A DNA stretch of 64,000 bases from Coriobacteriaceae bacterium AM100-PB1-1D-6A (GTDB lineage Bacteria; Actinomycetota; Coriobacteriia; Coriobacteriales; Coriobacteriaceae), in contig JAQDNC010000002.1 of assembly GCA_027660625.1 (NCBI GenBank), positions 124,001 through 188,000 of the forward strand, read 5' to 3'. The translations under genes were made by a program, and so were the position numbers. The notes under the pieces are model-generated. The model worked only from the letters and a program-made list of their open reading frames with translations, was not told the origin of the DNA and did no database searches. How positions within the stretch are numbered: position 1 is the first letter of the stretch; each line of letters starts with the position of its first letter. Shown piece after piece: positions 1 through 8,019 of this stretch.

Positions 1-351
1 TTTACCATTTTAACGAGCATCTCCGAGGGCCAGCCGCTCAGCGTGCTGGAGTCGCTTGCAGCGCGCCGTCCCTGCGTGACGACCGAGGTGGGCTGCTGCC
101 GCGAGCTGCTCGAGGGCGCCCCGGGCGACGACTTTGGCGTGGCGGGTTTTGTGACGCCGCCCATGTATCGCAAGGGCTTGGCTGATGCCATGGAGCGCAT
201 GTGCGTGAGCCGCGCCCGCCGTATCGAGATGGGGGAGCGCGGGCAGCGTCGCGTTGCCACGTACTTTTTGCACGAGCAGATGCTCGCCAACTATCGCGCG
301 CTGTACGACGAGACGGCGTGTGCGTTTAACCTGCCCAGAGAGGGGGAGTAG
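1..351 (+). CDS. pelF: PelF-type GT4 glycosyltransferase, C-terminal part (5' truncated by window)
   Basis: The reading frame is open from base 1 and ends in TAG at 349-351, so only the last ~116 residues are visible. The piece carries the GT4 acceptor/nucleotide-binding signature ISEGQPLSVLE (E-x7-E type) followed by a helix typical of PelF C-termini. PelF is the cytosolic glycosyltransferase that polymerises the Pel polysaccharide from UDP-sugars (family knowledge). The next gene, 3 bases downstream, is the PelG transporter, which supports PelF over a generic GT4 enzyme. The start lies outside the window; an internal GTG at 43 is not the real start. Confidence 0.85.
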   Translation, partial: FTILTSISEGQPLSVLESLAARRPCVTTEVGCCRELLEGAPGDDFGVAGFVTPPMYRKGLADAMERMCVSRARRIEMGERGQRRVATYFLHEQMLANYRALYDETACAFNLPREGE

Positions 352-354
352 CCG

Positions 355-1899
355 GTGGCCGGAATTGGTTTTGAGCTCAAGCGCCTGTTTAGGCGCAGGG
401 GCCTGTTTGCCACGATGCGCGCCTATGGCTACGCTGGCATTGTGTGCACGGGCCCCATGCTGCTGGGCGTGCTGCTCCAGGTGGGTATCTTGGTGCTGTG
501 CGGTCTGTGGGGTGTGGACCGTGCCAACCAAGATCTGCTGGTGTGCATGGTGACCTATACGCTGCTGGCGTCGCTCACGCTCACGAGTTTTTTCTCTATG
601 CCGGTCACGCGCTTTTTGGCTGATATGTTGTTTGCCGAGCGCGAGGACGAGATTCTGCCTTCGTTTTGGGGCTCCAATGCTGTCATGCTCGTTGCGGGCA
701 CGGTGCTCTACGGTGTCTTTTTGCTGTTCTCGGGCGCCACGCTGCTGCAGGGGCTGCTATGTCTGTGGCTGTTCAACATTATGATCGTCAATTGGAACGG
801 CATGAGCTATCTCACTGCTATTAAGGATTACCGCGGTATCCTATGCAGCTTTGCGGCCGCCATTGTCGTGGCGTGCCTGTGCGCCCTGGCCGCGCTGGCG
901 CTGGGTCTGCCGCCGGTCGAGGGCCTTTTGGCGTCAATTGCTCTGGGCTACGGCGTCATGCTCGCCTGGGACGTGGTACTGCTGTACCGGTTTTTTCCGC
1001 AGAGCGAACGCAGCCCCTGGCTCTTTTTACGGTGGCTTGATCAGTTTATGCCGTTGGCGCTCACGGGCTTGTTCACCAACCTGGGCCTCTTTGCGCATTT
1101 GGTGATAATTTGGGCCGGTCCCATTGGCGTGCAGGTCAAGGGCTTGTTTTATGGTGCGCCCTACCACGATGTGCCGGCGCTCATCGCGTTTTTGACGATC
1201 CTGGTCACGACCGTCAACTTTGTGGTCTCGGTCGAGGTCAATTTCTATCCGCGCTACCGCGACTACTACAGCCTGTTCAACGACGGTGGCGTGGTGGGCG
1301 ACATTGTGGTGGCCGAGGAGGAAATGCTTGCCACGCTCAACCGAGAACTACGGTTTTGTGCGCTCAAGCAGCTGTTTGTGACGGCGGCGGTCATCTCGCT
1401 CGAGACCACGGTGCTGTCGGCCCTACCGTTGGGCTTTAACAACCTGATGCACGGGTATTTCCGCACGTTATGCGTGGGCTATGGCCTGTATGCCGTGGGC
1501 GATACGTTGTTGCTCATCTTGCTGTACTTTACCGACTACAAGGGGGCCGTTCTGGCTTCGGGCCTGTTTGCCGGTGTAGCCGGGCTGGCGACCGCCGTGT
1601 CGTTGCTTTTGCCGCAGCAGTTTTACGGCTTTGGCTTTTTGTTGGGTGCGGCAGTGTTTTTTATCGTGGCGCTGCTGCGGCTCGATACCTATACCGCCAA
1701 CTTGCCGTATCGTATCCTGAGTCAGCAGCCCATCGTGGCTGCTGACAAGACGGGCTGGTTTACACAGCTGGGCCGCTTGCTCGACCGTGCCGAACAGCGC
1801 TATGAGGAAGGTCACCATAAGGGTGAGTCACATGGCTCGTTTGAGCGCGCAGTAGTTCACGTGTATCGCAAGCATTGGGGAGGTTCTGATGACCGATAG
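355..1899 (+). CDS. pelG: PelG-type exopolysaccharide transporter
   Basis: 514-residue, strongly hydrophobic protein with about 12 predicted membrane segments and the N-terminal MAGIGFELKRLF signature of PelG, the MOP-superfamily membrane transporter that works with PelF in synthesis and export of Pel-type polysaccharide. The GTG start at 355 follows GGGGGAG at a good distance. The gene overlaps the CotH gene downstream by 11 bases, so translation is probably coupled. No pelD or pelE is visible; they could lie left of the window, as in other Gram-positive Pel clusters. Confidence 0.85.
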   Translation: MAGIGFELKRLFRRRGLFATMRAYGYAGIVCTGPMLLGVLLQVGILVLCGLWGVDRANQDLLVCMVTYTLLASLTLTSFFSMPVTRFLADMLFAEREDEILPSFWGSNAVMLVAGTVLYGVFLLFSGATLLQGLLCLWLFNIMIVNWNGMSYLTAIKDYRGILCSFAAAIVVACLCALAALALGLPPVEGLLASIALGYGVMLAWDVVLLYRFFPQSERSPWLFLRWLDQFMPLALTGLFTNLGLFAHLVIIWAGPIGVQVKGLFYGAPYHDVPALIAFLTILVTTVNFVVSVEVNFYPRYRDYYSLFNDGGVVGDIVVAEEEMLATLNRELRFCALKQLFVTAAVISLETTVLSALPLGFNNLMHGYFRTLCVGYGLYAVGDTLLLILLYFTDYKGAVLASGLFAGVAGLATAVSLLLPQQFYGFGFLLGAAVFFIVALLRLDTYTANLPYRILSQQPIVAADKTGWFTQLGRLLDRAEQRYEEGHHKGESHGSFERAVVHVYRKHWGGSDDR

Positions 1900-3658
1900 G
1901 ATGATGTCTCGCCGTCGCCTGTTTGAGGCGGCTGCTGGTGCGCTGTTGCTTTCGGGCTGCTCGGTGCAGGAAGACTCCTCGACCAAAAAGGTCAAAAAGC
2001 AGGACAAGATTATAAAGGCCGAGGCTTCCGACCAGTCCAAGCACCTGCGCGATAAGGACGAGCTGTACGAGGTCTACGACGACTCGCGCATTGTGACCAT
2101 GTACCTGACGGTCTCGCGCGGTAACAGCTCCGAGAACACCGACCACAGCTGGGCCGAGATCAACACGTACTCGGTGTATGACTATGCCGACATGGGCGTG
2201 ACGCGCTATCAGGTTATGGGCCTGCTGCAGCCGGGCGACGAAGACGGCCCGGTGGCCGGCGAGGTTGGCTATGGCGAGGAAGCGCCCAATGCCACCGTGC
2301 AGGTGCGCGGTCAGACATCGAGCATGAACTCGCAAAAGAATTACAAGGTGGAGCTCAAAAAGGGCAAGGGTACTTGGCGCCAACAGCGCGCGATTACGCT
2401 CAACAAGCACATGGGCGAGGGTGTGCGTTTTCGCAACAAGATGGCCTACGACCTTATCCGCGGAATCCCCCAGATGATGGGCCTGCGCACGCAGTTTGTG
2501 CATCTGTGGGTGTGCGACCAGACCGAAAAGTCCAACGATACCTTTGAGGACTATGGCTTGTTTACACAGGTGGAACAGCTTAACAAGACGGCGCTTAAGG
2601 CACATGGCCTGGATAAAAGCGGGCACCTGTACAAGGTGAACAGCTTCGATTTTCATCGCTACGAGGACACCATTAAGCTTGCCGATGATCCCGACTACAA
2701 CCAGGTGAACTTTGAGGGCATGCTCGAGATCAAGGGCGATTCGGACCACACCAAGCTCATCGGGATGCTCGATGCGCTCAACGACGAATCGCAAAAGATC
2801 GATGACGTGCTCGACACCTACTTTGATATCGAGAACCTGGTCTATTGGTTGGCGTTTCAGATCCTGACGGGCAACTGCGATACGCAGAACCGCAACTGCT
2901 ATCTGTACAGCCCTCTCAACTCAAATACCTGGTACTTTTTGGATTGGGATAACGACGGTATGCTGCGTAAGCTGGAGCTTTCTCTTACCGGGTTTTCGGA
3001 CTACGCGAGCTGGGAGCGCGGCGCAAGCAACTACTGGGGCAACGTGCTGTTTAACCGCGCGTTGCGCAGCAAGTCGTTCCGCAGCGAACTCGACCGTGCC
3101 GTCAAGGACTTGCGCTCGTATTTGACCGAGACTCGCCTGACCAAGATGATCAAGCACTACCGCGAGGTGACTGAATCCCTGGTCTTTGCTTCGCCCGATA
3201 TCGACAATCTGCCTGTCACCAAGGACCAATATGAGCAGATCGCCGCGGCGATTCCCTCCGAGATCGAGGAGAACTACAAGAGCTTTCGCGAGAGTTTTAA
3301 AAAGCCCATGCCGTTCTACATCGGCGTGCCGCAGATCGATAACGGCAAGCTGCGCATTAACTGGGATGCGTCCTACGATTTTGAGGCGCGCGACATTCGC
3401 TACACCGTTGAGCTTGCGCGCGACTATGCCATAAGCGACGTGGTCTTTAAGGCCGAGGATGTGCTGCTTCCCGAGGTGACCTGCGATGCGCCCGATACCG
3501 GCCAGTATTTTGTGCGCGTGCGTGCCACCAACTCCGACGGCTATACGCAAGATGCGTTTGACTACTATGTGACCGACGACGGCAAGCACTACGGCATGAA
3601 GTGTTTTTACGTGCAAGACGGCGGTAAGGTCGTGGAGGATACGTATGAGGAGGGCTAG
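1889..3658 (+). CDS. CotH-kinase family lipoprotein
   Basis: 589 residues. The N-terminus has an arginine-rich n-region (MSRRRLF), a hydrophobic stretch and a lipobox LSGC with Cys about residue 24, so the protein is probably anchored outside the membrane. Residues ~140-400 match the CotH atypical kinase fold: a VRGQTSS motif near the glycine-loop position, then GNCDTQNRNCYLY and DWDNDG, which correspond to the catalytic and metal-binding loops. Residues ~470-560 look like a fibronectin-III-type beta domain. Known CotH proteins phosphorylate spore-coat proteins, but this lineage does not sporulate, so the target is probably the polysaccharide machinery or a surface protein (inference). It overlaps pelG by 11 and the VTC gene by 14 bases. 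Confidence 0.8.
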   Translation: MTDRMMSRRRLFEAAAGALLLSGCSVQEDSSTKKVKKQDKIIKAEASDQSKHLRDKDELYEVYDDSRIVTMYLTVSRGNSSENTDHSWAEINTYSVYDYADMGVTRYQVMGLLQPGDEDGPVAGEVGYGEEAPNATVQVRGQTSSMNSQKNYKVELKKGKGTWRQQRAITLNKHMGEGVRFRNKMAYDLIRGIPQMMGLRTQFVHLWVCDQTEKSNDTFEDYGLFTQVEQLNKTALKAHGLDKSGHLYKVNSFDFHRYEDTIKLADDPDYNQVNFEGMLEIKGDSDHTKLIGMLDALNDESQKIDDVLDTYFDIENLVYWLAFQILTGNCDTQNRNCYLYSPLNSNTWYFLDWDNDGMLRKLELSLTGFSDYASWERGASNYWGNVLFNRALRSKSFRSELDRAVKDLRSYLTETRLTKMIKHYREVTESLVFASPDIDNLPVTKDQYEQIAAAIPSEIEENYKSFRESFKKPMPFYIGVPQIDNGKLRINWDASYDFEARDIRYTVELARDYAISDVVFKAEDVLLPEVTCDAPDTGQYFVRVRATNSDGYTQDAFDYYVTDDGKHYGMKCFYVQDGGKVVEDTYEEG

Positions 3659-4436
3659 CGCGCTGCTTGAGCGCCTGGCGGCACCGCCTGTGCGTGCCAC
3701 GCAGGAGCGTTACCGCCACGAGCTCAAATATCTCATTAACGAGGGCGAGCACGCCGCGCTTGCCTGTCGCATGGCGCCTGTATTTAAGCTGGACAAACAT
3801 GCGCGGGCGGGCGGTTACACCATTCGCAGCCTGTATTTTGACGACTACTGCAACTCGGCCTACGAGGAAAAAGACGCCGGCATTCTCATGCGCAAAAAGT
3901 ATCGCGTACGCATCTATAACGGCAGCGACAAGGTGATTAAGCTCGAGCGCAAAAAGAAGTACGGTAGCTGGATCTATAAGGAGGACGCGCCGCTCACACG
4001 TGGCGAGTTTGAGCAGATTCTGGCTGGCGACTACGGCTTTTTGCTAAGGAGTCCCTATCCGCTCTGCCGCGAGTTCTACATCGAGTGTATCTGCAACATG
4101 ATGCGCCCGCGGACCATCGTGGACTACGAGCGCGTGCCGTGGGTGATGGATGAGGGCACCGTGCGCATTACGTTTGACATGAACGTGCGCGCGGCGGTGG
4201 GTAGCTTTGACATCTTTGACGCGACCTTGCCCGCATTGCCTGTGCTGGAGCCCGGCAAGCTGGTGATGGAGGTCAAGTTTACGGAGTTTTGTCCGCAGCT
4301 GGTGCGCGATATGGTGCCGCCGGGCGCGACCGAGCTTACGGCGGTCTCCAAGTACTGCCTGTGTTACGAAAAGACCGCCTACCTGCGCGGATTTAATTAC
4401 TGGGAATCGGATTTTGAGAACCGAGGGGATATTTAG
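3645..4436 (+). CDS. VTC-domain protein (polyphosphate polymerase-like)
   Basis: 263 residues, one VTC tunnel domain. The signature strands are visible: ERYRHELKY near the N-terminus, then IRSLYFDDY and AYEEKDAG, RKKYRVRIYNG, and KLERKKKYGSW, giving the basic lining residues used for phosphate chains in eukaryotic Vtc4. No SPX domain or membrane anchor is seen, so the protein is cytosolic. ATG at 3645 follows GGAGG and lies inside the end of the CotH gene; the DUF4956 gene starts 3 bases after its stop. The trio CotH-VTC-DUF4956 suggests a shared phosphate-related role, but no product has been shown here. Confidence 0.8.
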   Translation: MRRASALLERLAAPPVRATQERYRHELKYLINEGEHAALACRMAPVFKLDKHARAGGYTIRSLYFDDYCNSAYEEKDAGILMRKKYRVRIYNGSDKVIKLERKKKYGSWIYKEDAPLTRGEFEQILAGDYGFLLRSPYPLCREFYIECICNMMRPRTIVDYERVPWVMDEGTVRITFDMNVRAAVGSFDIFDATLPALPVLEPGKLVMEVKFTEFCPQLVRDMVPPGATELTAVSKYCLCYEKTAYLRGFNYWESDFENRGDI

Positions 4437-4439
4437 ACC

Positions 4440-5105
4440 ATGAGCACCAGGGACTTTTTTAAGAACTCCGTTTTGGAGGCGTTTGGCCAGGTCGACCCTG
4501 CCAAGATTGGCCTTTCGCTGCTCGTGGCGCTCGCCATGGGTATCCTAATCTATTACGTGTATAAGCGCTTTTTTACCGGCGTGGTGTACTCGCGCAGCTT
4601 TGCCGTGACGCTCGTGGGCATGTGTGTGCTCACCTGCATGGTCACGCTTGCGATCTCGACCAACGTGGTCATCTCGCTCGGTATGGTCGGTGCTCTGTCC
4701 ATCGTCCGCTATCGTACGGCGGTCAAGGACCCGCTCGACCTGCTGTATCTGTTTTGGGCCATTACCACGGGCATTACGGCCGGCGCCGGCATGTATGCGC
4801 TCGTGGGGCTCACGGCGGTGGTGATCGTGGTGATGATCGCCGGTTTTGCGAGCCACCAGGACAAGGCGCGCGTGTACATGATGGTCATCCACTACACGGG
4901 GCAGACCACGGGTGACGATATCGTGCGTGCATTTGGGCGCACCAAGTTCACCGTCAAGTCCAAGACCATGCGTGGTGACAAGGTGGAGATGACCGTGGAG
5001 GTGTTCTCGGACGGCGTTGACATGCCCTATGCGGACGCCATTCGCGCGCTCGACGGCGTGGAAGACCTGACGCTCATCCAATACAACGGCGAGTATCACG
5101 GTTAG
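4440..5105 (+). CDS. DUF4956 membrane protein
   Basis: 221 residues with about four transmembrane segments in the first 145 residues and a soluble C-terminal domain of ~75 residues. The conserved family core SLGMVGALSIVRYRTAVKDP is present at about residues 80-99. DUF4956 proteins have no assigned function but are frequently found next to VTC-domain genes (family knowledge), as here. Start ATG is 3 bases after the VTC stop. It is the last gene of the Pel-type operon; a large imperfect palindrome follows. Confidence 0.75.
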   Translation: MSTRDFFKNSVLEAFGQVDPAKIGLSLLVALAMGILIYYVYKRFFTGVVYSRSFAVTLVGMCVLTCMVTLAISTNVVISLGMVGALSIVRYRTAVKDPLDLLYLFWAITTGITAGAGMYALVGLTAVVIVVMIAGFASHQDKARVYMMVIHYTGQTTGDDIVRAFGRTKFTVKSKTMRGDKVEMTVEVFSDGVDMPYADAIRALDGVEDLTLIQYNGEYHG

Positions 5106-5178
5106 AACCCTAGCGAGCAAATTGCACAAAGAGGGGCGCTCCTGGTCGAGCGTACGTCAGCGAGCGGGCAGCTGCCGT

Positions 5179-5249
5179 GGCGATGTGCCACGAAAGAGGA
5201 GCGACGCGTACTTCATGTACGCGAGCGACGGTTTGAGCGGCAGATCGCC
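5179..5249. repeat. Dispersed intergenic palindrome, copy 1
   Basis: A 57-bp core at 5186-5242 (starting TGCCACGAAAGAGGAGCGAC) has a central GCGTAC-TTCAT-GTACGC hairpin and outer arms GGCGATGTGCC / GGCAGATCGCC. The core recurs nearly unchanged, in inverse orientation, at 12845-12900. Both copies lie just past the 3' end of an operon, so they may act as terminators or REP-like elements. Confidence 0.7.
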
Positions 5250-5347
5250 CGGCAGATGCCCGCGCAGCGTCGAGCAGTCCGGCGTTCGTCAGAACGCCGG
5301 AACGAACAGGTATCATGGTGAAAGCGATTTCAACGACAGGGGTGCTC

Positions 5348-6328
5348 GTGGTAAAGATGAAAGATGTGGCCGAGCTGGCCGGCGTTTCGAGCGCCGCCGT
5401 CTCGCGCTACCTCAACGGTGGATATATCTCGGCGGATAAGGCCAAGCGCATTAAGCAGGCGATTGAGCTGACCGGATACGTGCGGTCCAGCCAGGCTCGC
5501 GCGCTGCGCACCGGCTCCACCAAACTCATCGGCGTCATCGTGCCCAAGATTAACTCGGAATCCGTTAGCCGCATTACCGCCGGCATTGGCCAGGTGCTCG
5601 GTCGCCGTGGCTACCAGATGCTGCTCGCCAATACCGACAACGCCCCCGATCGCGAGCTCGAGTACCTCGATTTATTCCAAAATCACCCGGTCGATGGCAT
5701 CGTACTCGTGGCGACCATGATCACCGATGAACATCGTGCGGCCATTGCGTCTTGCCATGTGCCCATTGTGCTGATCGGCCAAAACGTCGAGGGCGCGGCT
5801 TGCGTCTATCACGACGATTACGAGGCCGCTTTTGAGCTGGGCCAGGCGCTCGCGAAGCATGTTGAGGGCAAGATTGCCTATATCGGTGTTACCGAGGAAG
5901 ACCGTGCGGCCGGTTATGACCGCCGTCGTGGTTTTGAGGCGGGATTGCGCGCCGCGGGTAACCCGCTCGATGCCGCCTTGATTCGCCTGGGCTCGTTTAC
6001 GCTCGACTCGGGCTATGGTGCGGCGCGTGAGCTGCTTTCCGTCGCTCCCGATGTTTCGTTTATCGCCTGTGCGACCGACACCATGGCGGCGGGCGCGCTG
6101 CGTGCCATCGATGAGGTTCGCGGCATGGGCGAGGGCATACACCGCGTGAGCGGTTTTGGCGACAACGCGTTTTTGCGCGCGCTGACGGGCGGCATTCCTA
6201 CCGTGCATTATGGGTATCTGACCAGTGGCGTCGAGGCCACCAGCATGCTGCTCGACACGCTCGATGGCGTGGAGGGGAAGCGCGGTCTCAAGACGATCAA
6301 GCTCGGCCATCAGCTTATGAATGTCTAG
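5348..6328 (+). CDS. LacI-family transcriptional regulator, probable sucrose-operon repressor
   Basis: About 326 residues: N-terminal LacI helix-turn-helix (MKDVAELAGVSSAAVSRYLNGG) followed by a periplasmic-binding-protein-like effector domain. The adjacent PTS EIIBC and sucrose-6-phosphate hydrolase genes make it a likely ScrR-type repressor that senses a sugar or sugar phosphate. GTG at 5348 is preferred because AGGGG lies 6 bases before it; an in-frame ATG at 5315 with a weak ribosome binding site is the alternative. Two perfect LacI-type operators lie between this gene and the PTS gene. Confidence 0.85.
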   Translation: MVKMKDVAELAGVSSAAVSRYLNGGYISADKAKRIKQAIELTGYVRSSQARALRTGSTKLIGVIVPKINSESVSRITAGIGQVLGRRGYQMLLANTDNAPDRELEYLDLFQNHPVDGIVLVATMITDEHRAAIASCHVPIVLIGQNVEGAACVYHDDYEAAFELGQALAKHVEGKIAYIGVTEEDRAAGYDRRRGFEAGLRAAGNPLDAALIRLGSFTLDSGYGAARELLSVAPDVSFIACATDTMAAGALRAIDEVRGMGEGIHRVSGFGDNAFLRALTGGIPTVHYGYLTSGVEATSMLLDTLDGVEGKRGLKTIKLGHQLMNV

Positions 6329-6416
6329 GCTCTGGGCACGTCTGCCTGCCTCTGAGGCCCCTGTTTTTGCCATAAAACTACCATTCGCCGGCTTTTTCCT
6401 ACCGTTCACCCTACTA

Positions 6417-6430
6417 TGAAAACGATTACA
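6417..6430. promoter_or_regulatory. LacI/CcpA-type operator 1
   Basis: TGAAAACGATTACA, an exact match to the TGWAANCGNTNWCA operator consensus of LacI/CcpA-family regulators. It overlaps a possible -10 element TACTAT (6412-6417). It is 26 bp centre to centre from operator 2. Confidence 0.75.
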
Positions 6431-6442
6431 GACATATGAAAC

Positions 6443-6456
6443 TGAAAACGATTACA
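6443..6456. promoter_or_regulatory. LacI/CcpA-type operator 2
   Basis: Second, identical TGAAAACGATTACA copy, 57 bases upstream of the PTS gene start. The tandem arrangement suggests cooperative binding by the neighbouring LacI protein. Confidence 0.75.
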
Positions 6457-6512
6457 GTGTAAGTGTCAAAGATGGCCGGGTGCACATGCGCCCGTTGGAG
6501 GAAAGGGAAGTC

Positions 6513-7913
6513 ATGGACTACCGCAAATCAGCGCAAGAGGTGCTCGACAACATCGGTGGCGCCGGCAACGTTGTTTCGGCCGCGCACTGCGCCACGCGTC
6601 TGCGCCTGGTGATTGCCGATAACGCCAAGGTCGACAAGGAGGCCCTCGAGAATATCGACGGCGCTAAGGGCGTCTTTGAGGCCCAGGGCCAGCTTCAGAT
6701 TATTTTTGGCACTGGCACCGTCAATAAGGTCTACGACGAGTTCATTGCGCTCAGCGGCGTCGAGGCTGCCACCAAGGCCGAGGTCAAGGAGGCCGCGGCG
6801 CAGCAGCAGAACATCTTTATGCGTGCCATTAAGGTGCTCGGCGACGTCTTTGTCCCCATCATCCCCGCCATCGTGGCTTCGGGCCTGCTGCTGGGCATTA
6901 TGAGTGCCCTCAACTTTATGGCCTCCAACGGCTTTATCGCGCTCGACACCAATAACTTTATCTACAAGATTGCCGACCTGGTCTCGGGAACGTCCTTTGG
7001 CATCCTGCAGATCCTGATCGGTTACTCCGCCGCTAAGGCCTTTGGAGCCAACCCGTATCTGGGCGCCGTCGTCGGCGGTGCGTTCATCAACTCCTCGTTG
7101 CAGAGCGCCTACACGGTTGCCTCCGAGGGCGTGCAGACCATGGTCAACGTCATCCCCGGTGTGTACAGCTTTGAGTGGGTCGGTTATCAAGGCCACGTTA
7201 TCCCCATCGTCATCGCCTGCGCCATCCTCGCCTTCTTGGAGAAGCGCCTCCACAAGATCGTTCCCGAGATGTTCGACCTCTTTGTGACCCCGCTCGTCTC
7301 GGTGTTCGTGACCGTGCTCGTGACCCTTGTTGCCGTCGGCCCCATCTTTGTCTGGGCCGAGAATGCCATTCTCGGTCTGATTCAGGCCCTGCTGACCCTG
7401 CCTTTCGGCATCGGTTCCTTTATTGTCGGCCTGTTCTATGCCCCCACGGTCGTTACCGGTATCCACCAGATGTATACCGCCATCGACCTGGGCCAGCTCG
7501 CCCAGTACGGTGTGACCTATTGGCTGCCCATCGCCAGCGCTGCCAACATCGCCCAGGGTGGTGCCGCGCTCGCCGTTGCCTTTAAGACCCGCGATGCCAA
7601 GATCAAGGGCCTGGCGCTTCCTTCGGCCCTGTCCGCCTTCATGGGCATTACCGAGCCTGCCATCTTCGGTGTGAACCTTCGCTTCTTTAAGCCTTTCATC
7701 GCCGGCTGCATCGGCGGCGGTTGCGGTGCCCTGGTCTGTGCGCTCACCTCGCTGGCTGCCTCCGGCACGGGTGTTACCGGTATCTTCGGTATCCTGCTGT
7801 GCCTTGCCCAGCCCGTGCAGTACGCGATCATGTTTGCGGTCGCCGCGCTGGTTTCCTTTGCCGTCTCGTTTGTCCTGTACAAGGACGAGCCCAAGGCTTC
7901 CGAGCAGGCCTAA
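6513..7913 (+). CDS. scrA: PTS EIIBC component, sucrose type
   Basis: 466 residues. EIIB domain at ~1-85 with the phosphorylatable Cys in AAHCATRLRL; EIIC domain at ~100-455 with ten or so membrane segments and the glucose-superfamily motif GITEPAIFG. There is no EIIA domain, so phosphate must come from an EIIA encoded elsewhere (Crr-like). It imports a disaccharide as the 6-phosphate, and the downstream hydrolase points to sucrose. ATG at 6513 is chosen because a strong GGAGGAAAGG lies just before it; an upstream ATG at 6480 in the same frame has none. A GC-rich hairpin (7934-7954) separates it from scrB and may attenuate. Confidence 0.88.
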   Translation: MDYRKSAQEVLDNIGGAGNVVSAAHCATRLRLVIADNAKVDKEALENIDGAKGVFEAQGQLQIIFGTGTVNKVYDEFIALSGVEAATKAEVKEAAAQQQNIFMRAIKVLGDVFVPIIPAIVASGLLLGIMSALNFMASNGFIALDTNNFIYKIADLVSGTSFGILQILIGYSAAKAFGANPYLGAVVGGAFINSSLQSAYTVASEGVQTMVNVIPGVYSFEWVGYQGHVIPIVIACAILAFLEKRLHKIVPEMFDLFVTPLVSVFVTVLVTLVAVGPIFVWAENAILGLIQALLTLPFGIGSFIVGLFYAPTVVTGIHQMYTAIDLGQLAQYGVTYWLPIASAANIAQGGAALAVAFKTRDAKIKGLALPSALSAFMGITEPAIFGVNLRFFKPFIAGCIGGGCGALVCALTSLAASGTGVTGIFGILLCLAQPVQYAIMFAVAALVSFAVSFVLYKDEPKASEQA

Positions 7914-7932
7914 GAGCTTTTGATTGAGGGGC

Positions 7933-7962
7933 GCCCGCGGGCTGTATGCCCGCGGGTGTTTC
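7933..7962 (+). terminator. GC-rich hairpin between PTS and hydrolase genes
   Basis: CCCGCGGGC-TGTAT-GCCCGCGGG followed by a weak T-tract (TGTTTCCC). It may be a partial terminator or mRNA-stabilising hairpin inside the sucrose operon. Confidence 0.45.
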
Positions 7963-8019
7963 CCGTATTTGGCGCCGATCTCTGGCGCCTTGTAACTTTC
8001 GATCCGTTAGGACTTTGAT

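Noticed and set aside
5122..5439. 105-residue + frame between DUF4956 and the LacI gene
   Set aside because: Runs through the palindromic repeat and overlaps the LacI start in another frame.
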